A stretch of DNA of 64,000 nt from Flaviaestuariibacter flavus. GTDB taxonomy: Bacteria > Bacteroidota > Bacteroidia > Chitinophagales > Chitinophagaceae. Below, piece after piece: positions 26,910 through 35,878 of this stretch. The stretch spans positions 482,767 through 546,766 of the forward strand of contig NZ_SJZI01000008.1 in the NCBI RefSeq assembly GCF_004337505.1, written 5' to 3'. The position numbers and the translations under genes are program-made. How positions within the stretch are numbered: position 1 is the first letter of the stretch; each line of letters starts with the position of its first letter. The notes below the pieces were generated by a model, which was not told the DNA's origin, made no database searches, and was given only the letters and a program-made list of their open reading frames with translations.

Positions 26910-26990
26910 CCCCGCGAGCTGGGGTAAAGAACGCAGGTTTCGTTTGATTTTTATGATGAACGCGGATGAGCACCATCCATCCATAGAAAG

Positions 26991-27010
26991 CCGCCCTGAG
27001 GGGCGGTTTT
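26991..27010 (+). terminator. Terminator after M28 gene
   Basis: CCGCCC / GGGCGG stem, TGAG loop, then TTTTGTTTT. The rest of the 349-bp gap up to 27258 shows no gene that I can support. Confidence 0.75.
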
Positions 27011-27258
27011 GTTTTACCAGCGGCCACCGCGCCGGTGCAGTTGAAGCCGGCGGTGCTGCAATTCATACCCCTGCCCGCGGCGATTGGTGCAGGAAGGGCT
27101 GGACGGGCACGAATGGATACAGCACTTTTGCGCCACCTGTTTCGGGAACAACAGGTCCGCCTACCGTATTTATACGATATCCGGGCTACGCTACCAGGAA
27201 GAACACCACACTTACCCGGAGGCTACTGAACCCCCGATCAGCCCTTAAAACCTCCATA

Positions 27259-30200
27259 ATGAAACCAAGCATGCTGCTTCTGGCAGTGCTCGCCTTCTTG
27301 CGCGTGCACGCCACCGACCCCGCAACTTCCGCATCCAATGTTCAATTCACTGCCTCCGGAATCGACGGTGGCCAGTTCGCCCTCAGCTTTACCGCCGGCT
27401 CGGGCAACGGGCGCATCGTAGTGGTAAAGGCCGGCAGCGATATAACAGGCACACCGGTTGACGGAACCACGTACACCCCTGCGGGCGTAAACGCCTCTAC
27501 CGTTACGTTTGCGACGGCAGGAACCGGCTTTACCGGCGCCGGGGAATGGGTGGTTGCCCGCAATACCTCGACGGCCGGAAGCGCCGTTTCGATGACCATC
27601 AACGGGCTCACAACCGGTACCACCTATTATGTGGCCATCTTCGAATACAGCACCGCCGGCTCACCGAACCCGGATTATTCGAACGTTACGCCCGTAAACA
27701 AATCCGTAACCACCCTGGTGGCGCCTACCACGCCGGCGGCCATCTCGGGCATGTCGCAGGTAGCCGGCAATAAAGCAAGGATCACGTTCACTAACGGTAA
27801 CGGACAGGGGCGCATCATCGTGGGCCGCAAGGCTGCGTCGGTAAGCGCCACACCGGAGAACTACAAGTACTACAACTCCAATGCCTCGTTCGGGTTGGGC
27901 ACTTCGTCTACCTATATTCTCGACCCGGAAACATTCGTCCTGGTAAAAGCCACCGGCACGGGCAGCCTTGCGCAGTCTTACGACATCACCAACCTGGAGC
28001 CGAACACGCAGTATACGTTCGCGATCTATGAATACAACGGCAATAACTCGCCGGTCTACATGAACACGGGCAGCAGCATCACCTTTACCACCAACGCCGG
28101 CCCGACACAAGCGAGTAATGGCGTTTCCAGCAGCACGATCGACGGCAATGCACTCGGCATCTATTGGGACAAGGGCAACGGATCGCAAACCATCGTGGTG
28201 GCCCGGAAAGGCAGTCCGGTAACCAATGTGCCGGTGAACGGACAAACCTATGGTTACAACGCGTCGCTGAGCTCTGGAACGGAGTGGGTCCCCGGCTCCC
28301 AGGAATACGTTGTGTACCGCGGCACCGGAAACGCGGTAACCGTTACCGGTCTCGACAAAGCATCGACCTATTATTTCGCGGTGTTCGTGTACGATGTTGA
28401 TGCCAACGGCAACACGTATTACCTGACAACGCTCACGAATAAGCCGCTGACCACCGCCCTCCCCCCGACTGCGGCACGCACACTCTCGGTAGGCACCATC
28501 ACCGGCAACAGTGCGCAACTGCAATACGGCAATATCGTATCGGGTAACGGCTACTACCGGCTGCTGGTGATCCGCGACGGCGCGCCCATAACCTTCACAC
28601 CGTCCGACTTCACGCTTTATACCGACGGCGGCACCAACTACGGCGGGGGAACGCCCGTGGCAACGGGCACCTACGTGCTCTATGGCAAGACCAATGGCGG
28701 GGCGCCCACGGTGGGTAACCTGACGCCGGGGCATACCTACTACGTGGCATGCTGGGACTGGAACGGCGCAAACGCACCGGTATACCTCGTTCCCGGCGGA
28801 TCGGTATCGTTTACCATTCCCAGCGAGCCAACATCGGGGCCCACCACGCCCAGCTTCCCGACAGTGGAGGGCAACTCGCTTCGCTTCGACTGGAGCCCGG
28901 GCACGGGAGCACGCCGCATCGTGGTAGCCCGCAAAGGCGCGCCGGTAACCACGATGCCCAGTGACGGCGTAACGTATACGCCCTCCACGATCATGGGCAG
29001 CGGTACCGAGATGGGCAACGGCCTCGGTGAGTATGTGGTGTTTGACAACACCGGCAACTCGGTAACGGTCAGCAGCCTCGACCCGTCGAGCACCTACTAT
29101 TTCGCCGTATTCGAATACAACAGCACCGCTTCCGGCCCCGACTACCTCACCAGTGCGGGTAACTGGCTCTCCACATCGCGGGCAACGCATTCGGCGCCCA
29201 GCCAGCAGGTGTCCGCCATCGGCAACGGCACACTGACGACCACTACAGCGGTGATCACCTTTACGGCAGGCAACGGCAGCTCACGCCTTTTTGTTTTGCG
29301 GGAAGGAAGCCCCGTGAACGCGGTCCCGGCCAACCTTCAATCTTACTCGGGGTCTCTTGCATTCAAATCGGGCAGCCAGCTGGGCACCGGCAACTATGCA
29401 GTGGCCCAGGGCAATACCACAAGCTTTACGATTTCCAACCTGCAGGCCGGCACCCAATACTATATCGCTGCCTTCGAATTCAACGGCTCCAGCGGACCGG
29501 TTTATAATACAACGTCTGTCGCGCATAGCTTCACCACCCCCGGCAGCGCACCCACACCGACGCAGGCGTCCAGCAACCCTGTTTTCGAATCCGTGGATGG
29601 CAACCGCATTACCTTCCGCTGGACCTCCGGCACCGGCGCCGCCCGCATTGTGGTAGCGCGTAAATCGCTTGCCCCTGTTTTTGTGCCGGCCAATGGCACC
29701 GCATACCCCGCCAATGCGGCTCTCGGAAGCGGAACCAACCTAAGCAATGAAACGTACATTGTTTACAATGGCAGTAGTAATACGGTCAACGTCACCAGCC
29801 TCGATCCGTCTTCGGAATATTATTTCACGGTGTATGAATACAATGGCAGCGGGAGCGGCATCGTTTATCGTACGGCAAGCATCCTGCAAACCAGCGGCAG
29901 CACTGCCATGGCACCGGCAGGCAAAAGCTCGGCACCGGGAGCGACAGCAACACCCACAAGCCTTCAGCTGAGCTGGACGCCGGGAACCGGCACCGGCCGG
30001 CTGGTGCTGGCCAAAGCGGGCAGCGCACCGGGCGCCGCGCCGACCGATCTTACCAAGTATAGCGGAAACAGCAATTTCGGCGACGGACCGCAACTGGCGG
30101 CGGGCGAATACATCATTTATGCAGGCAGCGGCAATAGTGTTACCGTCACCGGCCTGAGCAATGCGACCACCTATCATTTCAAGATTATTGAATATAACGG

Positions 30201-30789
30201 GATCGATGCTCCTGTGTACAACACGGCCGACTTCCTGGCCGCGAGTGCCGGCACGACCGGCTCCGTATTGCCCGTCAGCTGGCTGTATGTACGCGGGCAT
30301 GAGCATGCCGGAACGGTCCGTATCGAATGGGCTACGGCGCAGGAACAGAATACGCAGCACTTCGTGGTGGAGCGCAGCAGCGGCAACGGCTTCGAGGCTA
30401 TCGGCACCGTGGCGGCCGCCGGCAACAGCAGCAGTACCCGTGAATACACGTTTACCGACCTGCAGCCGGCAGGCGGCCTGCTTCACTATCGCCTGCGCCA
30501 GGTAGACAGCGACGGCCGCTTCCGCTACTCGGCCACCGTGCAGGTGCGCGGAAAGAACGGCGCCCAGGCGCTGCTGCTGCAAAACCCGGTACAGGGCAAT
30601 ATCGCACTTCGTTGCGGCGCAGCCGGCTTCTATACCATCGTTGATGCCACCGGGCGCAGCCTTGCCCGCGGAACCCTGCAGGCCGGCATGCAGCTGATCC
30701 CTGCAAGCGGGATGGCGCCGGGCCGTTACTTCCTGCGCCTGCAGCAGCGGGGCGAAGAACCGCAGACACTTTCCTTCATCCTTCAGTAA
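27259..30789 (+). CDS. T9SS-secreted protein with eight fibronectin-like repeats
   Basis: 1176 residues. A signal peptide (MKPSMLLLAVLAFLRVHA) is followed by about eight repeats of roughly 125 residues. Each holds the pattern RIVVARKG.PV...P.NG..Y, then EYVVY.G.GN.VTVTGL, then TTYYFAVFEYNG, consistent with paired fibronectin type III-like folds. After the repeats comes VSWLYVRGHEHAGTVRIEWA, a common segment before type IX sorting signals, and a C-terminal sorting domain (NPVQGNIALRC ... APGRYFLRLQQRGE). It should be exported by the type IX system to the surface or medium. The frame is open from 26890 but protein-like sequence begins at the ATG at 27259. The ligand is unknown. Confidence 0.85.
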   Translation: MKPSMLLLAVLAFLRVHATDPATSASNVQFTASGIDGGQFALSFTAGSGNGRIVVVKAGSDITGTPVDGTTYTPAGVNASTVTFATAGTGFTGAGEWVVARNTSTAGSAVSMTINGLTTGTTYYVAIFEYSTAGSPNPDYSNVTPVNKSVTTLVAPTTPAAISGMSQVAGNKARITFTNGNGQGRIIVGRKAASVSATPENYKYYNSNASFGLGTSSTYILDPETFVLVKATGTGSLAQSYDITNLEPNTQYTFAIYEYNGNNSPVYMNTGSSITFTTNAGPTQASNGVSSSTIDGNALGIYWDKGNGSQTIVVARKGSPVTNVPVNGQTYGYNASLSSGTEWVPGSQEYVVYRGTGNAVTVTGLDKASTYYFAVFVYDVDANGNTYYLTTLTNKPLTTALPPTAARTLSVGTITGNSAQLQYGNIVSGNGYYRLLVIRDGAPITFTPSDFTLYTDGGTNYGGGTPVATGTYVLYGKTNGGAPTVGNLTPGHTYYVACWDWNGANAPVYLVPGGSVSFTIPSEPTSGPTTPSFPTVEGNSLRFDWSPGTGARRIVVARKGAPVTTMPSDGVTYTPSTIMGSGTEMGNGLGEYVVFDNTGNSVTVSSLDPSSTYYFAVFEYNSTASGPDYLTSAGNWLSTSRATHSAPSQQVSAIGNGTLTTTTAVITFTAGNGSSRLFVLREGSPVNAVPANLQSYSGSLAFKSGSQLGTGNYAVAQGNTTSFTISNLQAGTQYYIAAFEFNGSSGPVYNTTSVAHSFTTPGSAPTPTQASSNPVFESVDGNRITFRWTSGTGAARIVVARKSLAPVFVPANGTAYPANAALGSGTNLSNETYIVYNGSSNTVNVTSLDPSSEYYFTVYEYNGSGSGIVYRTASILQTSGSTAMAPAGKSSAPGATATPTSLQLSWTPGTGTGRLVLAKAGSAPGAAPTDLTKYSGNSNFGDGPQLAAGEYIIYAGSGNSVTVTGLSNATTYHFKIIEYNGIDAPVYNTADFLAASAGTTGSVLPVSWLYVRGHEHAGTVRIEWATAQEQNTQHFVVERSSGNGFEAIGTVAAAGNSSSTREYTFTDLQPAGGLLHYRLRQVDSDGRFRYSATVQVRGKNGAQALLLQNPVQGNIALRCGAAGFYTIVDATGRSLARGTLQAGMQLIPASGMAPGRYFLRLQQRGEEPQTLSFILQ

Positions 30790-30803
30790 GACGTGCCATC
30801 ATC

Positions 30804-30839
30804 AAATAAAAAGAGAGCCTTCCGGCTCTCTTTTTATTT
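30804..30839. terminator. Bidirectional terminator overlapping a stop codon
   Basis: A 16-bp perfect stem (AAATAAAAAGAGAGCC / GGCTCTCTTTTTATTT) with a TTCC loop. It includes the stop codon (30834-30836) of the convergent gene. Confidence 0.92.
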
Positions 30840-31442
30840 GCGTTTCTTCCCTCCGAAAAGTTTCCGCATCTCGAAGAAATTGAACAGCGTTACCTGCGGC
30901 ACCTGCCCGGCGCGGGCAGCGGCCTCGTGCTGGGCGCGGCCACGCAGCACCGCCGACTCACCGCCGCTGCCCGACACTGAATTCATCGTGCTGCGGAAGC
31001 TTGCACTGTCCCAGAAGCGCATCGGCTTTTCAATGGGGATATTCTTATTGGCAAAATCGCGCTCAAATGCAGCCGCCGAAATCCGGTTGTGTACCGTGAC
31101 AGTGGGAAGCAATTCCTCCCGGGTGCGCAACAGGAGCACGCCGGCCGCGGCATCGGGACCGACGGAAGCAAGCACGAGCAATTTTGTTTCATAACCCACA
31201 TGCGACACACTCAGGGTATCCATCGCCGCTGCCGGGATATCGAAGCGGCCCTGCACATCGCATTGCACCTGCAGCCGGCGGCTGCGGTTGACGACGGTTG
31301 CGCCGGCCATCGGCTGCAGGGTGGCGGCGGCTACCACGATGCCTTTGTAATGGATTATTGCATCGCCCGGGCTTTGGGCGGCAGCAGTCGCGGCAAGAAA
31401 GGTGAAGACACCCATCGCCAGCACGGTTTTGATTTGCGGCAT
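30834..31442 (-). CDS. Secreted protein with carboxypeptidase-regulatory-like domain
   Basis: 202 residues starting with a signal peptide (MPQIKTVLAMGVFTFLAATA). Residues about 32-110 form a CarboxypepD_reg-like beta-sandwich (YKGIVVAAATLQPMAGATVV; GRFDIPAAAMDTLSVSHVGY), the domain that begins many TonB-dependent receptors, but no receptor follows. The C-terminal half (FANKNIPIEKPMRFWDSASF; ending FGGKKRK) is unlike any family I recognise. The ATG at 31442 is chosen because it begins the signal peptide. It is divergent from the HMA-AraC regulator; a role in the same metal response is possible but not shown. Confidence 0.72.
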   Translation of the reverse strand: MPQIKTVLAMGVFTFLAATAAAQSPGDAIIHYKGIVVAAATLQPMAGATVVNRSRRLQVQCDVQGRFDIPAAAMDTLSVSHVGYETKLLVLASVGPDAAAGVLLLRTREELLPTVTVHNRISAAAFERDFANKNIPIEKPMRFWDSASFRSTMNSVSGSGGESAVLRGRAQHEAAARAGQVPQVTLFNFFEMRKLFGGKKRK

Positions 31443-31536
31443 GGTTTGGTTTAATCGGGCCGAAACTAGCAAAGGCGCCAGGGCCGGTCGCTCCGCCCGT
31501 CCATCGTTGCGAAAATTTTAACAGGCACCGGTACGC

Positions 31537-31544
31537 TAACTTTG
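31537..31544 (+). promoter_or_regulatory. -7 promoter element, probably giving a leaderless mRNA
   Basis: TAACTTTG matches TAnnTTTG exactly and ends only 4 bp before the GTG start at 31549, so transcription would begin at or next to the start codon. Confidence 0.5.
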
Positions 31545-31548
31545 CCGC

Positions 31549-32112
31549 GTGACGCTCTTCATCCGCAATATGGTCTGCAACCGCTGCATCCGCGCGGTAC
31601 ACGCGATACTCGACGCGGTCGGCATCGCGCATAATTCCGTGCTGCTCGGCGAAGTGCAGCTCACTGCCCCGCTTAACGACTGGCAAAAGGAGCAGCTCCG
31701 CATCCACCTCGAAGAACAGGGCTTCGAACTTATCGACGACCGGCGTACCCGGCTTATCGATCAGATCAAACGCCTGCTGCTGCAACGCCTGGAAAAGGAA
31801 CCCGACGAGGTGTGCGATAACCTGTCCGATTACCTTTCAGCCGAACTCCATCTCGACTACCCTTATATCAGCAGCCTGTTTTCGCAGGTGGAAGGAGTGA
31901 CCATCGAGAAGTACTTCATCGCGCAGAAGATCGAAAAAGCAAAAGAGCTCATCGTTTACAACGAGCTGACGCTTTCGGAGATCGCCTGGCGGCTCGGAGA
32001 TAGCAGCGTACAGCACCTCTCCAACCAGTTTCGTAAGATAACCGGCCTTACGCCGACGCACTTCCGCGCGGTGGGTGCCGCCCGGCGCAAGCCGCTCGAC
32101 CGGCTGCATTGA
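31549..32112 (+). CDS. AraC-family regulator with N-terminal heavy-metal-associated (HMA-like) domain
   Basis: 187 residues. The first 70 resemble an HMA (ferredoxin-like) metal-binding domain: NMVCNRC at residues 7-13 gives a CxxC site, followed by the pattern V..IL..VGI. The C-terminal half is an AraC helix-turn-helix domain (LSEIAWRLGDSSVQHLSNQF; RKITGLTPTHFRA). Direct binding of copper or silver by the CxxC site as the inducing signal is a natural inference. The frame starts with GTG; no ATG is in place. The next gene also has an N-terminal CxxC HMA-like domain, and the third encodes a His-rich outer-membrane protein, so this is likely the cassette's regulator. Confidence 0.85.
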   Translation: MTLFIRNMVCNRCIRAVHAILDAVGIAHNSVLLGEVQLTAPLNDWQKEQLRIHLEEQGFELIDDRRTRLIDQIKRLLLQRLEKEPDEVCDNLSDYLSAELHLDYPYISSLFSQVEGVTIEKYFIAQKIEKAKELIVYNELTLSEIAWRLGDSSVQHLSNQFRKITGLTPTHFRAVGAARRKPLDRLH

Positions 32113-32193
32113 AAAATCATGTAAAAGGATTTAAAGATCGTGTAACGACCGACAGGGGCGGCTGCAGGAGTTTTGTGCTCTAAACATGCAGTG

Positions 32194-32844
32194 ATGAAAT
32201 CTATTAACGTCAACACCAACCTCCACTGCGGCAAATGCGTGGCGAAGCTGGGTAACGTGCTCGATGGCCAGCCCCGCATCCACCACTGGAGCGCCGACAT
32301 GACGGTGCCGGGCAAGACCGTAACCGTATACGGCACGCTTTCCGAAAAAGAGGTCGCCGGCCTCATTGAAACGGCCGGCTTCAAGGCCATCGCCGTGGGC
32401 GGAAAATTCTGGAACGAAACATCCACCTGGAAGCGCGCGGGGGCCAACACGCTCAACTGCCTGATCGGCTGTACGGTCGGCGACTTCGTCATGATCCTGT
32501 ACCTGCAGGTGTATCACCCCGGCACCCCGATGTGGCTGCAGGCATTGCTGGCAACGGTTGCAGGTCTCCTGGCGTCGGTTGCACTGGAAACCGTATTGCT
32601 GCGCCGGCGGGAGGGCTTTGCCTGGAACCGGGCGCTCCGCATCGCTCTTTCGATGTCTTTTCTCTCCATGGTAGCTATGGAACTCGCCATGAATGCCACC
32701 GACTTTATGATAACCGGCGGCAAGGCCCAACTTACTTCTGCCGCTTACTGGCTGGCCTTTATCCCGGCGGCCGTGGCAGGTTTTTTGGTGCCCCTCCCCT
32801 ACAATTATTACCAACTGAAAAAACACAACCGCGCATGTCACTGA
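32194..32844 (+). CDS. HMA-like domain plus DUF4396 membrane protein
   Basis: 216 residues. Residues 1-70 form an HMA-like domain with the CxxC motif NLHCGKC (residues 9-15). Residues 85-216 carry four or so membrane spans of DUF4396 (NCLIGCTVGDFVMILYLQVY; MSFLSMVAMELAMNATDFM), with Met, Cys and Asp in the spans that could be metal ligands. It begins 81 bp after the HMA-AraC gene, and its TGA overlaps the ATG of the next gene. A role in copper or silver transport or chaperoning is inferred from the metal site and neighbours; DUF4396 has no settled function. Confidence 0.8.
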   Translation: MKSINVNTNLHCGKCVAKLGNVLDGQPRIHHWSADMTVPGKTVTVYGTLSEKEVAGLIETAGFKAIAVGGKFWNETSTWKRAGANTLNCLIGCTVGDFVMILYLQVYHPGTPMWLQALLATVAGLLASVALETVLLRRREGFAWNRALRIALSMSFLSMVAMELAMNATDFMITGGKAQLTSAAYWLAFIPAAVAGFLVPLPYNYYQLKKHNRACH

Positions 32845-34361
32845 TCCGATCTATTCGCAAATACCTTGCGCTCGTATTGCTCTTGGCCGCGGTCAACGCA
32901 TCTGCTCAGCACGACCATAACCACGACCACGCGCTACCGAAAAAGGAAACACCGCGCCGCGATACGGTGCCTGGGGCAGCAATTGACAGCAGCGGGATAA
33001 AACCGACGCTGCAGCCGAACGCGCCGCCGCCGCCAGGCCACGATGGCCACGATCACGATCACGGCACAACAGCACCAGCGTCGGGCACACACATGCACGA
33101 CGACCATGAGGCTCACGCCGGGCACAACATGCCGATGACCCACGCTTTCTCCCGAAACCTCCCGATGAACCGCAACGGCTCAGGTACATCCTGGCTGCCC
33201 GACAATGCACCTATGTTCGGGTATATGTTTCATGGCGGCAAATGGATGTACATGTTCCATGGCAACCTCTTCCTGCGCTACAACGAGCAGGACCTTACCG
33301 GGCAGGGGCAGCGCGGGGCGGCAAAATGGGATGCGCCCAATATGTGGATGTTCATGGGGCAGCGCAACGTGGGCAGCAACGGCCTCTTTCATTTCAGCAC
33401 CATGCTGTCGCTCGATCCGCTTACAGTGGGCGAAAGCGGTTACCCCCTGCTCTTCCAAACCGGCGAAAGCTACCGCGGCGAGCCGCTCGTTGACCGGCAG
33501 CACCCGCACGATCTTTTTTCGGAGCTATCGGTGAGCTACGCGCATCGCTTCTCCGCAAAATCGGATGCTTTTGTCTACCTGGGCTACCCGGGCGAGCCGG
33601 CGCTTGGTCCCGTTGCCTATGTGCACCGCCCGTCGGCATTTTACAATCCCGATGCCCCCCTATCCCATCACTGGACTGACGCCACCCACATTACTTTCGG
33701 CGTAGCCACGCTCGGGTACCGCTACGGTAACTGGAAGCTGGAGGGCTCTTCCTTTACGGGGCGTGAGCCCGATGAGCACCGCTACGACTTCGACCGGCCG
33801 CGTTTCGATTCGTGGAGCGGGCGTCTCTCCTTCAATCCATCCCGCAGCTGGGCCCTGCAGGCCAGCCACGGTTTCCTGCGCGCACCGGAAGTGGCGCATC
33901 CCGATGAAGATGTGCACCGGAGCACCGCCTCCGCCACCTTCAGCAGGCGTGGCTTTGGCGAGCGTTTCATCAATGTCACCGCGCTGTGGGGCATGAACAA
34001 AAGCGCTGGTCACCGGGGCGAGCATGCCGCCCTGCTGGAAGCATCGCGTACCGTTCCGCGCTGGGCGCTCTACAGCCGCTACGAATGGGTGCAGAAGTCG
34101 ACGGAAGAATTGAACCTCGACGAGCACCAATATGGTCACGACGCGCTCTTCGCGGTGCACGCGCTTACCCTGGGTGCGAGCCGCGACCTGCTCACCCTCC
34201 GGCAAACGAAACTCGCGCTGGGCACGCAGTTCTCGGCTTATCTTCCCGACCGCCAGCTTCAGCCCTTGTACGGCCAGTTGCCGCTGGCCGGGCAGGTATA
34301 CCTGCGCCTCTACCCGCGCGCCATGGGCACGCAAACGAGCATAACCTATGTTCCGTATTGA
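32835..34361 (+). CDS. His-rich outer-membrane protein, probably metal-linked
   Basis: 508 residues. A signal peptide (LALVLLLAAVNASAQ) is followed by about 80 residues extremely rich in His, Asp and Pro (HDHNHDH; GHDGHDHDHG; MHDDHEAHAGHNMPM), a typical soft-metal-binding tail. The rest looks like an outer-membrane beta-barrel, with alternating aromatic strands (MFGYMFHGGKWMYMFHGNLF; FGVATLGYRYGNWKLEGSS; WALYSRYEWVQKSTEELNL) and a C-terminal strand ending TSITYVPY. The ATG at 32835 overlaps the upstream gene by 10 bp, implying translational coupling. With two CxxC-HMA proteins upstream, copper or silver binding or efflux is the best guess. Confidence 0.78.
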   Translation: MSLIRSIRKYLALVLLLAAVNASAQHDHNHDHALPKKETPRRDTVPGAAIDSSGIKPTLQPNAPPPPGHDGHDHDHGTTAPASGTHMHDDHEAHAGHNMPMTHAFSRNLPMNRNGSGTSWLPDNAPMFGYMFHGGKWMYMFHGNLFLRYNEQDLTGQGQRGAAKWDAPNMWMFMGQRNVGSNGLFHFSTMLSLDPLTVGESGYPLLFQTGESYRGEPLVDRQHPHDLFSELSVSYAHRFSAKSDAFVYLGYPGEPALGPVAYVHRPSAFYNPDAPLSHHWTDATHITFGVATLGYRYGNWKLEGSSFTGREPDEHRYDFDRPRFDSWSGRLSFNPSRSWALQASHGFLRAPEVAHPDEDVHRSTASATFSRRGFGERFINVTALWGMNKSAGHRGEHAALLEASRTVPRWALYSRYEWVQKSTEELNLDEHQYGHDALFAVHALTLGASRDLLTLRQTKLALGTQFSAYLPDRQLQPLYGQLPLAGQVYLRLYPRAMGTQTSITYVPY

Positions 34362-35759
34362 TCAGGGTGCGGAGGTATATACCTTCCAGCTCCAGGAACC
34401 TAGTTGCAGGTGCTGTGCTTCGCCCAGCGATACCGGCATGCCGCTGAAGGCATCGGTATAGTTGCCGGCATCGAAGCGTGTTTCCAGCGTCACGTCCGCC
34501 TCTTTATCCGAAAGGTTCACTACAACAATCACTTTGTCTTTGCCCTTTTCCCGGACAAACGAAAGTACCTGCCCCATGCGGTTGTTCTTAATGCGGACCA
34601 TCGGGCCACCCCAGTGACCGTTCCAGAGTGCGGGGTGGGCGTGCTTGAGTGCGAAGAGGCGGCTGATGAGCGCCGCGGCGCTGTCGGGCTTCCAGGGAAT
34701 GAGGTCTTTCTCGAAGAACTGCAGCGGACGGTCAAGGCCCGCCTCCTGGCCGCTGTAGACCAGCGGCATCCCGTCCATTAATGCCGTAAGCACAATGGCG
34801 GCATGGAGCCCCTTGCCGAAGTTGGCGGGAGCTGCTCCTTCCCAGGCGTTTTTGTCGTGGTTATCGGTAAACTGTACGCGTATTGCGTCTTCCGGCCAGG
34901 TGCTCACGTGCTCGGCGATATAACCGCCGGCAAGGCTCTCCGCCGGCTTACCTGCTTTACACACGGCATGCAGCTGGTCCCAGAGCGCCCAGGAATAAGT
35001 GGCATCAAATGCGCGGCGGTGCAGGTCGCGGTCGGCAGCCTCGGCCAGTAGAAATACAGGGCGGATCGCATCGAGCTTTTTACGCACTCCTTCCCAGAAA
35101 TCGAGCGGCACAAAAGCAGCCACATCGCAACGGTAGCCGTCGATACCCGTCTCGCGCACCCACCAGGCCATCGCATCGGTCATGTAGCGGCGCAGGCCGG
35201 GCTTGCTGTAATCGAAGTCGATGATATCGTCGTAGTCGCGCCAGGGCGTTGATTGAAAGGAGCCGTCGCGGTTGCGGGTATACCAATCCGGATGCTGCTT
35301 CGCAATGGGATTATCCCAGGCCGAATGATTCGCCACCCAGTCGATGATCACCCGCATACCCTGCTGATGAACAGCATCCACCAGGTGTTTGAAATCGGAC
35401 ATGCCGCCGAACTCCGGGTTGACGCCGTAATAATCCCGCACCGAGTAATACGATCCGAGGCTGCCTTTCCGGTTCTGGCGGCCGATGGGTTGCACCGGCA
35501 TCAGCCAAAGGATGTCGACGCCAAGCGCTTTGAGCCGTGGCAGCTCCCTTTCAAAAGCGCGAAACGTCCCTTCCGGCGTATACTGCCGCAGGTTCACCTC
35601 GTACAGCGTCGCACTGCGGATCCACCCGGGATGCTGCAGCTCCACGTAACGCGGCAGGGTATCGGACAGGGGCGCAGCGACCGGGCTACTACGGAAATCG
35701 CCGTTGCAGGATGCGATTAAAATGGACAGGCATAAGGCCAGACTGGCAATGCGGTTCAT
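34362..35759 (-). CDS. GH13 alpha-amylase-family lipoprotein
   Basis: 465 residues with a lipoprotein signal (LSILIASC, acylated Cys near residue 19), so it is probably anchored in the periplasm or at the surface. The GH13 TIM barrel shows the conserved regions in order: VIIDWVANHSAWD, then GIDGYRCDVAAF with the nucleophile Asp, then PVFLLAEAA with the acid/base Glu, then QFTDNHDKN with the third Asp. A beta-sandwich domain C closes the protein. It should hydrolyse or rearrange alpha-glucans. Its TGA directly abuts the TGA of the convergent His-rich protein gene, forming TGATCA. Start at the ATG before the signal peptide. Exact specificity is unknown. Confidence 0.92.
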   Translation of the reverse strand: MNRIASLALCLSILIASCNGDFRSSPVAAPLSDTLPRYVELQHPGWIRSATLYEVNLRQYTPEGTFRAFERELPRLKALGVDILWLMPVQPIGRQNRKGSLGSYYSVRDYYGVNPEFGGMSDFKHLVDAVHQQGMRVIIDWVANHSAWDNPIAKQHPDWYTRNRDGSFQSTPWRDYDDIIDFDYSKPGLRRYMTDAMAWWVRETGIDGYRCDVAAFVPLDFWEGVRKKLDAIRPVFLLAEAADRDLHRRAFDATYSWALWDQLHAVCKAGKPAESLAGGYIAEHVSTWPEDAIRVQFTDNHDKNAWEGAAPANFGKGLHAAIVLTALMDGMPLVYSGQEAGLDRPLQFFEKDLIPWKPDSAAALISRLFALKHAHPALWNGHWGGPMVRIKNNRMGQVLSFVREKGKDKVIVVVNLSDKEADVTLETRFDAGNYTDAFSGMPVSLGEAQHLQLGSWSWKVYTSAP

Positions 35760-35878
35760 TCGCCAATATAATCAATGGGGCCGGGATGAAGCACAGTCCC
35801 GGCTTATGCGGCTACCGGCACATCAGGTCCTCGGTAAGGCAGCACTTTCCTGCCGGTTTTTGCCGGAAACCAGGTGCC

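Noticed and set aside
27661-29190. 509-codon minus-strand frame in the fibronectin-like gene
   Set aside because: Antisense shadow of regular repeats; no domain content.
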